NCBI RefSeq assembly: GCF_004784465.1
Contig: NZ_SRRU01000006.1
Location: 186,001-250,000, forward strand
Direction of reading: 5' to 3'
DNA: 64,000 nt
Source: Streptomyces griseoluteus
GTDB taxonomy: Bacteria > Actinomycetota > Actinomycetes > Streptomycetales > Streptomycetaceae
Both the position numbers and the translations under genes were made by a program. The notes beneath the pieces are model-generated. The model did not search any database and was not told the origin of the DNA. It saw only the letters and a list, made by a program, of their open reading frames with translations. Shown piece by piece: positions 17,775 through 25,528 of the stretch (positions are counted from its first letter, which is position 1; each line of letters begins with the position of its first letter).

Positions 17775-18614
17775 TCAGGCGCGCTGAGCGGGCTGGTCGA
17801 GCGTCCCCCGCACGTCGCCGTCGTGGTAGAACGTGCGGCCCGACCGGCTTCGCCGGCGCCAGCTCCGCTCGCTGGCGTGGCGGTAGACGCTGCCGGGCGC
17901 GATGCCCCACAGGCGGGCGATGTCGGCAGCGCTCAGCCAGCGCGTCTCCTCTTGGGCGAGGCGACGGCTCAACCGCAGCCACTCGTGGCCGGGCCATCGG
18001 TGGGCCGGGTCGGCGGAGCAGACGATCTCCGCGGGGCGGTGCGCCTGCCGGGGGCGGACCATGGCGGTCAACTCGCCGGAGCATGCGGTCTCGACGCAGG
18101 CGCCGATCGCCACACGGCTCAGTGGTTCGGGGTCGATCACCCGGCGGGTCCTGCGCACCAGGCCGGCGACCTCCTCGCACACGTCGGCCGCCGCCGCGTG
18201 CGCCGCCAGCCACTCCACGTGCCGGGAGAGGAAAGCGGCGAGCACTGGCACTCTGTCCCGGGCGGTGCCAGAGCGCCGTGCGTCGACGACCACACCCGCC
18301 CAGGAGCGCAGCACGCCGAGGATCTCCGAACGCGCTTCGGAGGCAGCCGTGTTGAAAGGCATGCCGGGGAGCGGACCCCCGGACGTGCGTTCGCGCGGCT
18401 GGTCGGTGCCGCTCAGCCGGCGGCCGCACTCCTCGTACAGCGCCGGCAACTGCCTCAGTTCCCCCATCAGGCGGTCCCGGCACACCGGGCACAGCCGCGA
18501 TCCGCGTGCCGCGGTCCGCCGAGGCCGGTTGTCGGCCGCCCTGGCGCGGCAGGTGCTCCCCACGCAGCCGGCGGCCACCGGTGCCGTGCGTGTGTCGTCC
18601 TGTCCCACGTGCAT
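17775..18614 (-). CDS. Unknown protein with N-terminal Cys cluster and C-terminal HTH
   Basis: A 279-residue protein at the left border of the cluster. Near the N-terminus cysteines in VGSTCRARAADN and SRLCPVCRDRL could form a zinc-binding module. The C-terminus contains a helix-turn-helix-like segment, WLSAADIARLWGIAPGSVYRHAS, followed by a basic run and FYHDGDV, resembling the excisionase/MerR-like HTH of mobile-element and phage genes. The middle is helical without known motifs. It is transcribed away from lanE, and its upstream region holds two copies of the cluster's inverted-repeat element. Whether it belongs to the cluster is unknown. Confidence 0.6.
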   Translation of the reverse strand: MHVGQDDTRTAPVAAGCVGSTCRARAADNRPRRTAARGSRLCPVCRDRLMGELRQLPALYEECGRRLSGTDQPRERTSGGPLPGMPFNTAASEARSEILGVLRSWAGVVVDARRSGTARDRVPVLAAFLSRHVEWLAAHAAAADVCEEVAGLVRRTRRVIDPEPLSRVAIGACVETACSGELTAMVRPRQAHRPAEIVCSADPAHRWPGHEWLRLSRRLAQEETRWLSAADIARLWGIAPGSVYRHASERSWRRRSRSGRTFYHDGDVRGTLDQPAQRA

Positions 18615-18643
18615 CCCCCTCGCCTCTTCGCTTCTTTGAGCAC

Positions 18644-18676
18644 GGAGAAGCTATTTCCGGGCTTCGGAGCCGGGCA
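18644..18676 (+). promoter_or_regulatory. Inverted-repeat element, copy 1 (lanE upstream, distal)
   Basis: GAAGC (18647-18651) and GCTTC (18661-18665) are separated by nine bases and flanked by GGA and GGAG. The half-sites and spacing match the copy at 18798-18829. It lies between the divergent unknown HTH gene and lanE. It is a candidate regulator-binding site. Confidence 0.5.
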
Positions 18677-18797
18677 AGGCGGGAGGCGTCATTTGTAACT
18701 CTCCTGACGGTGCGATGTCGTCGTTCTGTCGCTGCGCACGACGGCTGACGTAAGTTGACGGAAGTCTGGACAGCAGAAGGTTGACTCTGCTCTGCCC

Positions 18798-18831
18798 GGC
18801 GAAGAAGCTATTCGTTAGCTTCCGCCGAACT
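18798..18831 (+). promoter_or_regulatory. Inverted-repeat element, copy 2 (lanE upstream, proximal)
   Basis: GGCGAAGAAGCT then seven bases then AGCTTCCGCCGAA. The core GAAGC-N9-GCTTC is a perfect inverted repeat about 125 bases before the lanE start. The flanking GCCGAA..CCGCCGAA context is shared with the lanV and relic copies. Confidence 0.65.
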
Positions 18832-18952
18832 GTGTTGAATTCCAGTCGGCTTGAAGGAAACGTCGCCGCTGGGCGCTACGGTGCTTCACCGTCGGATTCG
18901 CATGACACATGGAATTCCCGATATTTCCCCCAGCCTATTCAAGGAGCGGAAA

Positions 18953-20437
18953 ATGGACGCTGCGGTGATCATCGCGGGTGCCGGTCCCGCCGGACTCATG
19001 CTTGCCGGTGAGCTCCGGCTCGCGGGGGTCGACGTCATCGTGCTGGAGCGCCTCGCGGAGCGGACCGGCGAATCCCGCGGTCTCGGATTCACCGCCCGCA
19101 CCATGGAGGTATTCGATCAGCGGGGCCTGCTGGCGCGGTTCGGTGACGTCGAGACCGGCGCGCTGGGGCACTTCGGGGGAATCCCCCTGGACTTCGGGCT
19201 GCTCGAAGGCGCCTGGAAGGCCGCCAAGACCGTGCCGCAGAGTGTGACGGAGACCAGGCTGGAGGAGTGGGCGGCCGAGCTGGGTGCGGACATCCGGCGC
19301 GGCCACGAACTGCTCTCCCTGAGGGAGCATGGCGGCGCGGTCGAGGTCGAGGTCCGCGGTCCCGAAGGCCTCCGGACCCTGCGCGCCGCCTACCTCGTGG
19401 GCTGCGACGGCGGTCGCAGCACGGTCCGCAAGGCCGCGGGATTCGGCTTCCCCGGCACCGCGGCCACCCTGGAGATGTTCCTCGCCGACGTGAAGGGGCT
19501 CGACCTGGAGCCGCGCATGATCGGCGAGAAGCTGCCCGGCGGCATGGTGATGGTCGCCAAGCTGCCCGGTGGCATCACCCGCATCATCGCGGGGGAGTAC
19601 GGGACCTCGCCGCGGCGGCGTGCGACACCGCCGGCGTACGAGGAGATCGCGGCCGTCTGGAAGCGACTGACCGGCGGGGACATCACGCACGGCGAACCGG
19701 TGTGGCTCAGCGCCTTCGGCGACGCCGCGCGTCAGGCGTCCGAATACCGCCGGGGTCGCGTGTTGCTGGCCGGCGACTCCGCGCACATCCATCTGCCGGC
19801 CGGCGGCCAGGGGATGAACACCAGCATCCAGGACTCGGTGAACCTCGGCTGGAAGCTGGCCGCCGTCGTCAACGGCTGGGCGGGACCCGGCCTGCTGGAC
19901 AGCTACCACAGTGAACGGCACCCGGTCGGCGAGCGGCTCCTGATGAACACCCGCGCGCAGGGGCTGCTCCTGCTCGGGGGCCCGGAGGTGCAGCCGCTGC
20001 GCGAGGTGCTCGCCGAGCTGGTCGGCTTCGAGGAGGTCGAACGCCACCTCGCCGGCATGGTGAGCGGCCTGGAGATCACGTACGACGTGGGTCCCGGAAC
20101 CAACCCGCTGCTCGGCAAGCGCATGCCGCACCTCGAACTGGTCGGCGAGCACACCAAGTCCAGCAGTACGGAGCTGCTGCATAACGGCCGTGGCGTGCTT
20201 CTCGACCTGGCGGACAACGCAAGGCTGCGGGAGCGCGCCGCGCCCTGGTCGGCGCGCGTGGAGGTCGTCACGGCAGAGCCGCACGGGGTGTCCGGGGACA
20301 GCGTGCTGCACGGCACGTCCGCCGTGCTGATCCGGCCCGACGGCCACGTCGCCTGGGCAGCCCCGGGCAGCTGTCTCGACCTGCCCATGGCCCTGACGCG
20401 CTGGTTCGGTACACCACGGGTCGGGCGCGCCTTCTGA
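18953..20437 (+). CDS. lanE: Angucycline FAD-dependent 12-oxygenase (PgaE/UrdE type)
   Basis: A 494-residue aromatic flavoprotein hydroxylase, very close to PgaE as I recall it (MDAAVIIAGAGPAGLMLAGE; GLGFTARTMEVFDQRG). The FAD motifs are complete: GAGPAG at residue 9, YLVGCDGGRSTVRK (DG motif) and VLLAGDSAHIHLPAGGQGMN (GD motif). The C-terminal thioredoxin-like domain ends the protein. In angucycline pathways it installs the C-12 oxygen of the quinone on the first tetracycle, using NADPH and O2. The start ATG 18953 has the site AAGGAGCGG; ORF extension upstream is not conserved. It is the first gene of the PKS operon, behind two copies of the inverted-repeat element. Confidence 0.92.
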   Translation: MDAAVIIAGAGPAGLMLAGELRLAGVDVIVLERLAERTGESRGLGFTARTMEVFDQRGLLARFGDVETGALGHFGGIPLDFGLLEGAWKAAKTVPQSVTETRLEEWAAELGADIRRGHELLSLREHGGAVEVEVRGPEGLRTLRAAYLVGCDGGRSTVRKAAGFGFPGTAATLEMFLADVKGLDLEPRMIGEKLPGGMVMVAKLPGGITRIIAGEYGTSPRRRATPPAYEEIAAVWKRLTGGDITHGEPVWLSAFGDAARQASEYRRGRVLLAGDSAHIHLPAGGQGMNTSIQDSVNLGWKLAAVVNGWAGPGLLDSYHSERHPVGERLLMNTRAQGLLLLGGPEVQPLREVLAELVGFEEVERHLAGMVSGLEITYDVGPGTNPLLGKRMPHLELVGEHTKSSSTELLHNGRGVLLDLADNARLRERAAPWSARVEVVTAEPHGVSGDSVLHGTSAVLIRPDGHVAWAAPGSCLDLPMALTRWFGTPRVGRAF

Positions 20438-20520
20438 AGCCGTGCCGCAGCCTCCCCTGCCCGGGTGGTGGCGCGACCTCGGTTCCACTCGATTTCTGTC
20501 GTTCTGAGGAGAGAACTGAA

Positions 20521-20850
20521 ATGCACAGCACTCTGATCGTGGCGAAGATGGACCCCGCGTCGAGTATCGACGTGGCCAAGCTCTTCGGTGATTTCGACCG
20601 CACTGAAATGCCCCATCGTATGGGCACGAGGCGCCGACAGCTCTTCTCGTACCGAGGCCTGTACTTCCATCTGCAGGACTTCGACGAGAACAACGGCGGT
20701 GAACTCATAGAAGAAGCGAAGACCGATCCGCGATTCGTTGCCATCAGCCAGGACCTGAAGCCTTTCATCCAGGCGTACGACCCGGAGACCTGGCGCTCCC
20801 CGGCCGACGCCATGGCCACCCGCTTCTACGACTGGACGGCTTCCTCGTGA
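20521..20850 (+). CDS. lanF: Polyketide cyclase, TcmI/UrdF type
   Basis: A 109-residue dimeric alpha-beta-barrel cyclase: MHSTLIVAKMDPASSIDVAK, then RRRQLFSYRGLYFHLQDF, ending in the long segment FIQAYDPETWRSPADAMATRFYDW. Relatives LanF, UrdF and JadI close the last rings of the angucycline scaffold after first-ring aromatisation. Gap to lanE is about 80 bases. The ribosome site CTGAGGAGAGAAC precedes the ATG. It is in the usual E-F-A-B-C-D-L order. Confidence 0.92.
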   Translation: MHSTLIVAKMDPASSIDVAKLFGDFDRTEMPHRMGTRRRQLFSYRGLYFHLQDFDENNGGELIEEAKTDPRFVAISQDLKPFIQAYDPETWRSPADAMATRFYDWTASS

Positions 20851-20884
20851 CCACGTCGACCGACAAGAAGGGAGGTGACCTCGG

Positions 20885-22153
20885 ATGGGACGTCGTGTAG
20901 TCGTCACCGGAATCGGAGTCCTCGCACCGGGCGGCATCGGGGCCGAGAACTTCTGGAGTCTGCTCAGCGAGGGCCGCACGGCGACGCGGGGGATCACCTT
21001 CTTCGATCCCTCCTCGTTCCGTTCGCAGATCGCCGCCGAGGCGGACTTCGACGCCGAGCGGAGCGGGCTGAGCCCTCAGGAGATACGGCGGATGGACCGT
21101 GCCGCGCAGTTCGGAGTGGTCACCGCGCGCGAGGCGCTGGCGGACAGCGGACTGGACCAGGCAGGCCTGGACCCCTACCGCACCGGAGTCACCATCGGAA
21201 GCGCGGTCGGCGCCACCAGGGGCCTCGACGAGGAGTACCGGGTAGTCAGCGACGGCGGCCGACTCGACCTCGTCGACCACCGGTACACCCCGCAGCACCT
21301 GTACAACCACTTCGTGCCGAGCTCCTTCTCGGCCGAGGTGGCGTGGGCCGTGGGGGCCGAGGGACCCAACACCGTGGTCTCCACCGGCTGCACCTCAGGC
21401 ATCGACTCGGTCGGCCATGCCGTCGAGCTGATCCGCGAGGGCAGCGTCGACGTGATGATCGCCGGTGCGACGGACGCCCCCATCTCGCCGATCACCATGG
21501 CGTGCTTCGACGCGATCAAGGCGACCACGCCCCGCAACGACGAGCCCGAGCATGCCTCGCGGCCCTTCGACGGAACCCGCAACGGCTTCGTGCTCGGCGA
21601 GGGTTCGGCGGTGTTTGTCCTGGAGGAGCTGACCGCCGCCCGCGCCCGTGGCGCGCACATCTACGCGGAGATCGCCGGCTACGCCTCGCGGTGCAACGCC
21701 TTCCACATGACCGGGCTGCGCCCCGACGGACGTGAGATGGGGGAGGCGATCCGGGTCGCGCTGGACGAGGCCCGGATCAACCCCGAGGCCATCGACTACA
21801 TCAACGCGCACGGCTCGGGCACCAAGCAGAACGACCGGCACGAGACGGCCGCGTTCAAGCTCAGCCTGGGCGAGCACGCCTACCGGACCCCGATCAGCTC
21901 CATCAAGTCGATGGTGGGTCACTCACTGGGCGCCATCGGCTCGATCGAGATCGCGGCGTCCCTGCTCGCCATGGAGAACCACGTGGTGCCGCCCACCGCG
22001 AACCTGCACACGCCGGATCCGGAGTGCGACCTCGACTACGTCCCGCTCGTCGCCCGTGAGCACACCACGGACACGGTCCTGACGGTCGGCAGCGGATTCG
22101 GTGGATTCCAGAGCGCGATGGTGCTGGCCCGCCCGGAGAGGAGCGCGGCATGA
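20885..22153 (+). CDS. lanA: Type II PKS ketosynthase alpha
   Basis: A 422-residue ketosynthase that extends the polyketide on the acyl carrier protein by decarboxylative condensation of malonyl units. The active-site Cys is residue 169 in STGCTSGIDSVGHAVEL. The catalytic histidines lie in YINAHGSGTKQND and SMVGHSLGAIGSIE. The N-terminus MGRRVVVTGIGVLAPGGIG is standard. The start ATG 20885 follows GGGAGGTGA. It works as a heterodimer with the next gene, whose start overlaps its stop (ATGA), giving balanced synthesis. Chain length should be a decaketide, as in other angucyclines (inferred from family). Confidence 0.96.
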   Translation: MGRRVVVTGIGVLAPGGIGAENFWSLLSEGRTATRGITFFDPSSFRSQIAAEADFDAERSGLSPQEIRRMDRAAQFGVVTAREALADSGLDQAGLDPYRTGVTIGSAVGATRGLDEEYRVVSDGGRLDLVDHRYTPQHLYNHFVPSSFSAEVAWAVGAEGPNTVVSTGCTSGIDSVGHAVELIREGSVDVMIAGATDAPISPITMACFDAIKATTPRNDEPEHASRPFDGTRNGFVLGEGSAVFVLEELTAARARGAHIYAEIAGYASRCNAFHMTGLRPDGREMGEAIRVALDEARINPEAIDYINAHGSGTKQNDRHETAAFKLSLGEHAYRTPISSIKSMVGHSLGAIGSIEIAASLLAMENHVVPPTANLHTPDPECDLDYVPLVAREHTTDTVLTVGSGFGGFQSAMVLARPERSAA

Positions 22154-23370
22154 CCGCCAGAGTCGTCATCACCGGTATCGGCATTGCCACACCCAACGGG
22201 TTCGGCGTGGAGGACTACTGGGCCGCGACCCGCGTCGGCAAGAGCGCCATCGGCCGCATCACCCGCTTCGACCCCACGCAGTACCCGGCCAGGCTGGCCG
22301 GTGAGATCCGGGGCTTCGACGCCCGGGACCACCTGCCGGGCCGACTGATTCCGCAGACCGACCGGATGACCCAACTTGCCCTGGTCGCCACCGACTCGGC
22401 GTTCGAGGACGCCGGCGTCAAGCCCGGTGACATTCCCGAGTACGAGATGGGTGTCGTCACCGCCAGCACGGCCGGTGGCTTCGAGTTCGGCCAGAACGAG
22501 CTGCAGGCGCTGTGGAGCAGGGGCAGTCAGCACGTGAGCGCGTACCAGTCGTTCGCCTGGTTCTACGCGGTCAACAGCGGCCAGATCTCCATCCGCAACG
22601 GCATGCGCGGGCACAGCGCCGTGGTCGTCAGCGACCAGGCGGGCGGCCTCGACGCGATCGCCCAGGCGCGCCGGCAGATCCGCAAGGGCAGCAAGCTGAT
22701 CTGCTCCGGCGGCGTCGACGCCTCGATCTGCCCGTGGGGATGGGTGGCACAGCTCGCCAACGGGCGCGTCAGCACCAGCGAAAACACCGAGCGGGCCTAT
22801 CTGCCCTTCGACGCCGATGCTTCTGGCTACGTGCCGGGCGAGGGCGGCGCGCTGCTCATCCTGGAGGACGCCGAAGCCGCACGGCAGCGCGGCGCGGAGA
22901 ACGTCTACGGAGAGATCGCCGGGTACGGCTCGACCTTCGACCCCAGGCCCGGCAGCGGACGGGAACCCGGACTGCGGCGCGCGATCGAGCTCGCCCTCGC
23001 CGACGCCGACGCCGAACCCTCCGACATCGGCGTGGTGTTCGCGGACGCCGCGGGTACCCCCGAGCTCGACCGCGTCGAGGCCGAGGCGCTCATCGAGGTC
23101 TTCGGGGCAGCCGGGGTGCCCGTCACCGCGCCCAAGACGATGACCGGGCGGCTGTACTCCGGAGCCGCTCCGGTGGACGTCGTCACGGCGGTCCTCGCCA
23201 TGCGGGAGGGCCTGATCCCGCCCACCGTGAACGTCTCGCTCTCTCCGGAGTACGACATCGACCTGGTCACCGCCCAGCCGCGCACGGCGCACGTGCGCAA
23301 CGCTCTCGTCGTCGCCCGCGGTTACGGCGGTTTCAACTCGGCGATGGTCGTGCGCGGCACGGACCGATGA
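22150..23370 (+). CDS. lanB: Type II PKS chain-length factor (ketosynthase beta)
   Basis: A 406-residue ketosynthase-like partner of lanA. The active-site Cys is replaced by Gln163 (VVVSDQAGGLDAIAQA), the diagnostic feature of chain-length factors; this Gln decarboxylates malonyl-ACP for priming. The ketosynthase histidines are likewise missing (VVFADAAGTPELD; TMTGRLYSGAAP). It forms the tunnel that sets chain length. The 4-base overlap with lanA couples translation. Confidence 0.96.
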   Translation: MTARVVITGIGIATPNGFGVEDYWAATRVGKSAIGRITRFDPTQYPARLAGEIRGFDARDHLPGRLIPQTDRMTQLALVATDSAFEDAGVKPGDIPEYEMGVVTASTAGGFEFGQNELQALWSRGSQHVSAYQSFAWFYAVNSGQISIRNGMRGHSAVVVSDQAGGLDAIAQARRQIRKGSKLICSGGVDASICPWGWVAQLANGRVSTSENTERAYLPFDADASGYVPGEGGALLILEDAEAARQRGAENVYGEIAGYGSTFDPRPGSGREPGLRRAIELALADADAEPSDIGVVFADAAGTPELDRVEAEALIEVFGAAGVPVTAPKTMTGRLYSGAAPVDVVTAVLAMREGLIPPTVNVSLSPEYDIDLVTAQPRTAHVRNALVVARGYGGFNSAMVVRGTDR

Positions 23371-23429
23371 CGCCACCCGCTTCCGCCGAGAACCACCCAT
23401 CTCTGTCGACCACCACGAAAGGCACGTTC

Positions 23430-23699
23430 ATGTCTCAGCCCGAGTTCACCGTCGAGGACCTCAAGCGCATCCTGGTGGAGGGCGCGGGCGCCGACGAGGG
23501 CGTCGACCTCGACAGCGACATCCTTGACACCGGCTTCGAGAGCCTCGGTTACGAGTCGCTGGCCCTCCTGGAGACCGCCGGGCGCATCGAGCGCGAGTTC
23601 GGCATCACCCTCGACGACGAGGTCTTCATCGACAACCCCACGCCGCGTGAGCTGGTGGCGGCCGTCAACGCGAAGCTGCCCGGCTCCGTCGCCGCCTGA
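23430..23699 (+). CDS. lanC: Acyl carrier protein
   Basis: An 89-residue carrier protein that tethers the growing chain. The phosphopantetheine attachment site is Ser43 in FESLGYESLALLE, in the position of the usual LGYDSLA. Acidic helix II (LLETAGRIEREFGITLDDE) docks the ketosynthase pair. The start ATG 23430 has an AAGGCA-type site; the frame is open upstream into lanB shadow sequence. A phosphopantetheinyl transferase gene at 51257 could activate it. Confidence 0.96.
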   Translation: MSQPEFTVEDLKRILVEGAGADEGVDLDSDILDTGFESLGYESLALLETAGRIEREFGITLDDEVFIDNPTPRELVAAVNAKLPGSVAA

Positions 23700-23737
23700 C
23701 CCCCCTTCGTCCGGAGAAGACTGGAGAAGAGATACAG

Positions 23738-24523
23738 ATGTCGCAGCAGGACCAGCGTGTCGCCCTCGTCACCGGAGCCACCAGCGGGATCGGCCTCGCA
23801 GCCGCCCGGCTGCTCGCCACCCAGGGGCACCGGGTGTACATCGGCGCGCGCAATGCGGAGAACGTGGCGGAGACCGTCAAGCAGCTGCAGGACGAGGGCC
23901 TCGACGTCGACGGCACCGCTCTCGACGTGCGCTCCGCGGACGGGGTGCGGGCCTTCGTGCAGTCGGCGGTGGACCGGTTCGGTACGGTCGACGTGCTGGT
24001 GAACAACGCGGGCCGGTCCGGTGGAGGGGTGACCGCAGACATCGGGGACGAGCTGTGGGACGACGTGATCGCCACCAACCTCACCAGCGTCTTCCGGATG
24101 ACGCGAGAGGTGCTCAACACCGGCGGGATGCGCGGGAAGTCCCGTGGCCGCATCATCAACATCGCCTCCACGGCGGGTAAGCAGGGCGTGGTCCTCGGCG
24201 CCCCGTACTCGGCGTCCAAGCACGGCGTCGTCGGCTTCACCAAGGCGCTGGGCAACGAGCTCGCGCCCACCGGCGTCACCGTCAACGCGGTCTGCCCCGG
24301 CTACGTCGAGACGCCGATGGCCCAGCGCGTCCGCCAGGGATACGCGGCCGCCTACAACGCGACCGAGGACGCGATCCTGGAGAAGTTCCAGGCGAAGATC
24401 CCGCTCGGCCGCTACTCCACGCCCGAGGAGGTCGCCGGCCTGGTCGGCTACCTGGCCTCGGACACCGCCGCCTCCATCACCTCGCAGGCGCTCAACGTCT
24501 GCGGCGGACTCGGCAACTTCTGA
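23738..24523 (+). CDS. lanD: Polyketide C-9 ketoreductase
   Basis: A 261-residue short-chain dehydrogenase of the actKR type. It has TGATSGIG (residues 13-20), NNAG, the catalytic Ser in INIASTAGK, YSASK (YxxxK), and the CPGYVETPMAQRVR loop that opens the active site in actinorhodin-type ketoreductases. It uses NADPH to reduce the C-9 ketone of the nascent chain, which fixes the first ring closure. It sits between the carrier protein and aromatase genes, as in other angucycline operons. Confidence 0.95.
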   Translation: MSQQDQRVALVTGATSGIGLAAARLLATQGHRVYIGARNAENVAETVKQLQDEGLDVDGTALDVRSADGVRAFVQSAVDRFGTVDVLVNNAGRSGGGVTADIGDELWDDVIATNLTSVFRMTREVLNTGGMRGKSRGRIINIASTAGKQGVVLGAPYSASKHGVVGFTKALGNELAPTGVTVNAVCPGYVETPMAQRVRQGYAAAYNATEDAILEKFQAKIPLGRYSTPEEVAGLVGYLASDTAASITSQALNVCGGLGNF

Positions 24524-24569
24524 ATCCCGCCCCCAACCCGTACATCCGCAGCTGTGAATGGAGTTCACC

Positions 24570-25526
24570 ATGACGGTCCGTGAGGTCGAGCACATGATCA
24601 CCGTGCAGGCCCCCGCCGCCGAGGTCTACCGCTTGATCGCCGAGGTGGAGAACTGGCCGCGCGTCTTCCCGCCGACCATCTACGTCGACCAGGTCGAGCG
24701 CGGCGCTCCCGGCGAGACCGGCGTGAGCGAGGAGCGCATCCGCATCTGGGCCACCGCCAACGGCACGGCCAAGAACTGGGCCTCGCGCCGCACTCTCGAT
24801 CCGCAGGCCCTGCGCATCACCTTCCGCCAGGAGGTGTCCGCGCCGCCGGTGGCGGCGATGGGCGGCACCTGGATCATCGAACCGCTCGCCGCGGACGAGT
24901 CCAGGATCCGGCTGCTCCACGACTATCGGGCCATCGACGACGATCCCGGCTCCCTGGAGTGGATCGACGAGGCCGTCGACCGCAACTCCCGCTCGGAGCT
25001 CGCCGCACTGAAGACCAATGTCGAACTCGCCCACGCCACCGAGGAGGTGACGTTCTCTTTCGAGGACACCGTGCGGATCAACGGCTCCGCGAAGGACGTG
25101 TACGACTTCATCAACGAGGCTGACAAGTGGGAGGAGCGGTTGCCGCACGTGGCGTCCGTGCGGCTCGAGGAGCTCTCCCCGGGCCTGCAGATCCTTGAGA
25201 TGGACACCCGTACCAAGGACGGGCACACGCACACCACCAAGTCCTACCGCGTGTGCTTCTCGCACCAGAAGATCGCGTACAAACAGGTCACCCTGCCCGC
25301 CCTGATGACCCTGCACACCGGCTACTGGACGTTCACGGAGAACGAGGACGGCGTCGCCGCCTCCTCGCAGCACACCGTCGTGCTGAACACGGAGAACATC
25401 ACCAGGTACCTCGGCCCGGACGCCGGGATCGCCGAGGCCAGGGAACACGTGCAGACGGCCCTGAGCGCCAACAGCCGGGCCACCCTGGGTCTCGCCAAGG
25501 ACTACGCCGAGCAGCAGCAGCGCTGA
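24570..25526 (+). CDS. lanL: Aromatase/cyclase (didomain SRPBCC)
   Basis: A 318-residue protein with two tandem START-like halves: residues about 1-150 (VREVEHMITVQAPAAEVYRL..) and about 160-310 (FEDTVRINGSAKDVYDFINE..). Such didomain enzymes dehydrate and aromatise the first ring of reduced polyketides. The ATG at 24570 is preferred over the in-frame ATG at 24558 because the latter overlaps the GGAG ribosome site. The stop is two bases before the next ATG, so the following oxygenase is probably coupled to it. Confidence 0.93.
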   Translation: MTVREVEHMITVQAPAAEVYRLIAEVENWPRVFPPTIYVDQVERGAPGETGVSEERIRIWATANGTAKNWASRRTLDPQALRITFRQEVSAPPVAAMGGTWIIEPLAADESRIRLLHDYRAIDDDPGSLEWIDEAVDRNSRSELAALKTNVELAHATEEVTFSFEDTVRINGSAKDVYDFINEADKWEERLPHVASVRLEELSPGLQILEMDTRTKDGHTHTTKSYRVCFSHQKIAYKQVTLPALMTLHTGYWTFTENEDGVAASSQHTVVLNTENITRYLGPDAGIAEAREHVQTALSANSRATLGLAKDYAEQQQR

Positions 25527-25528
25527 CC

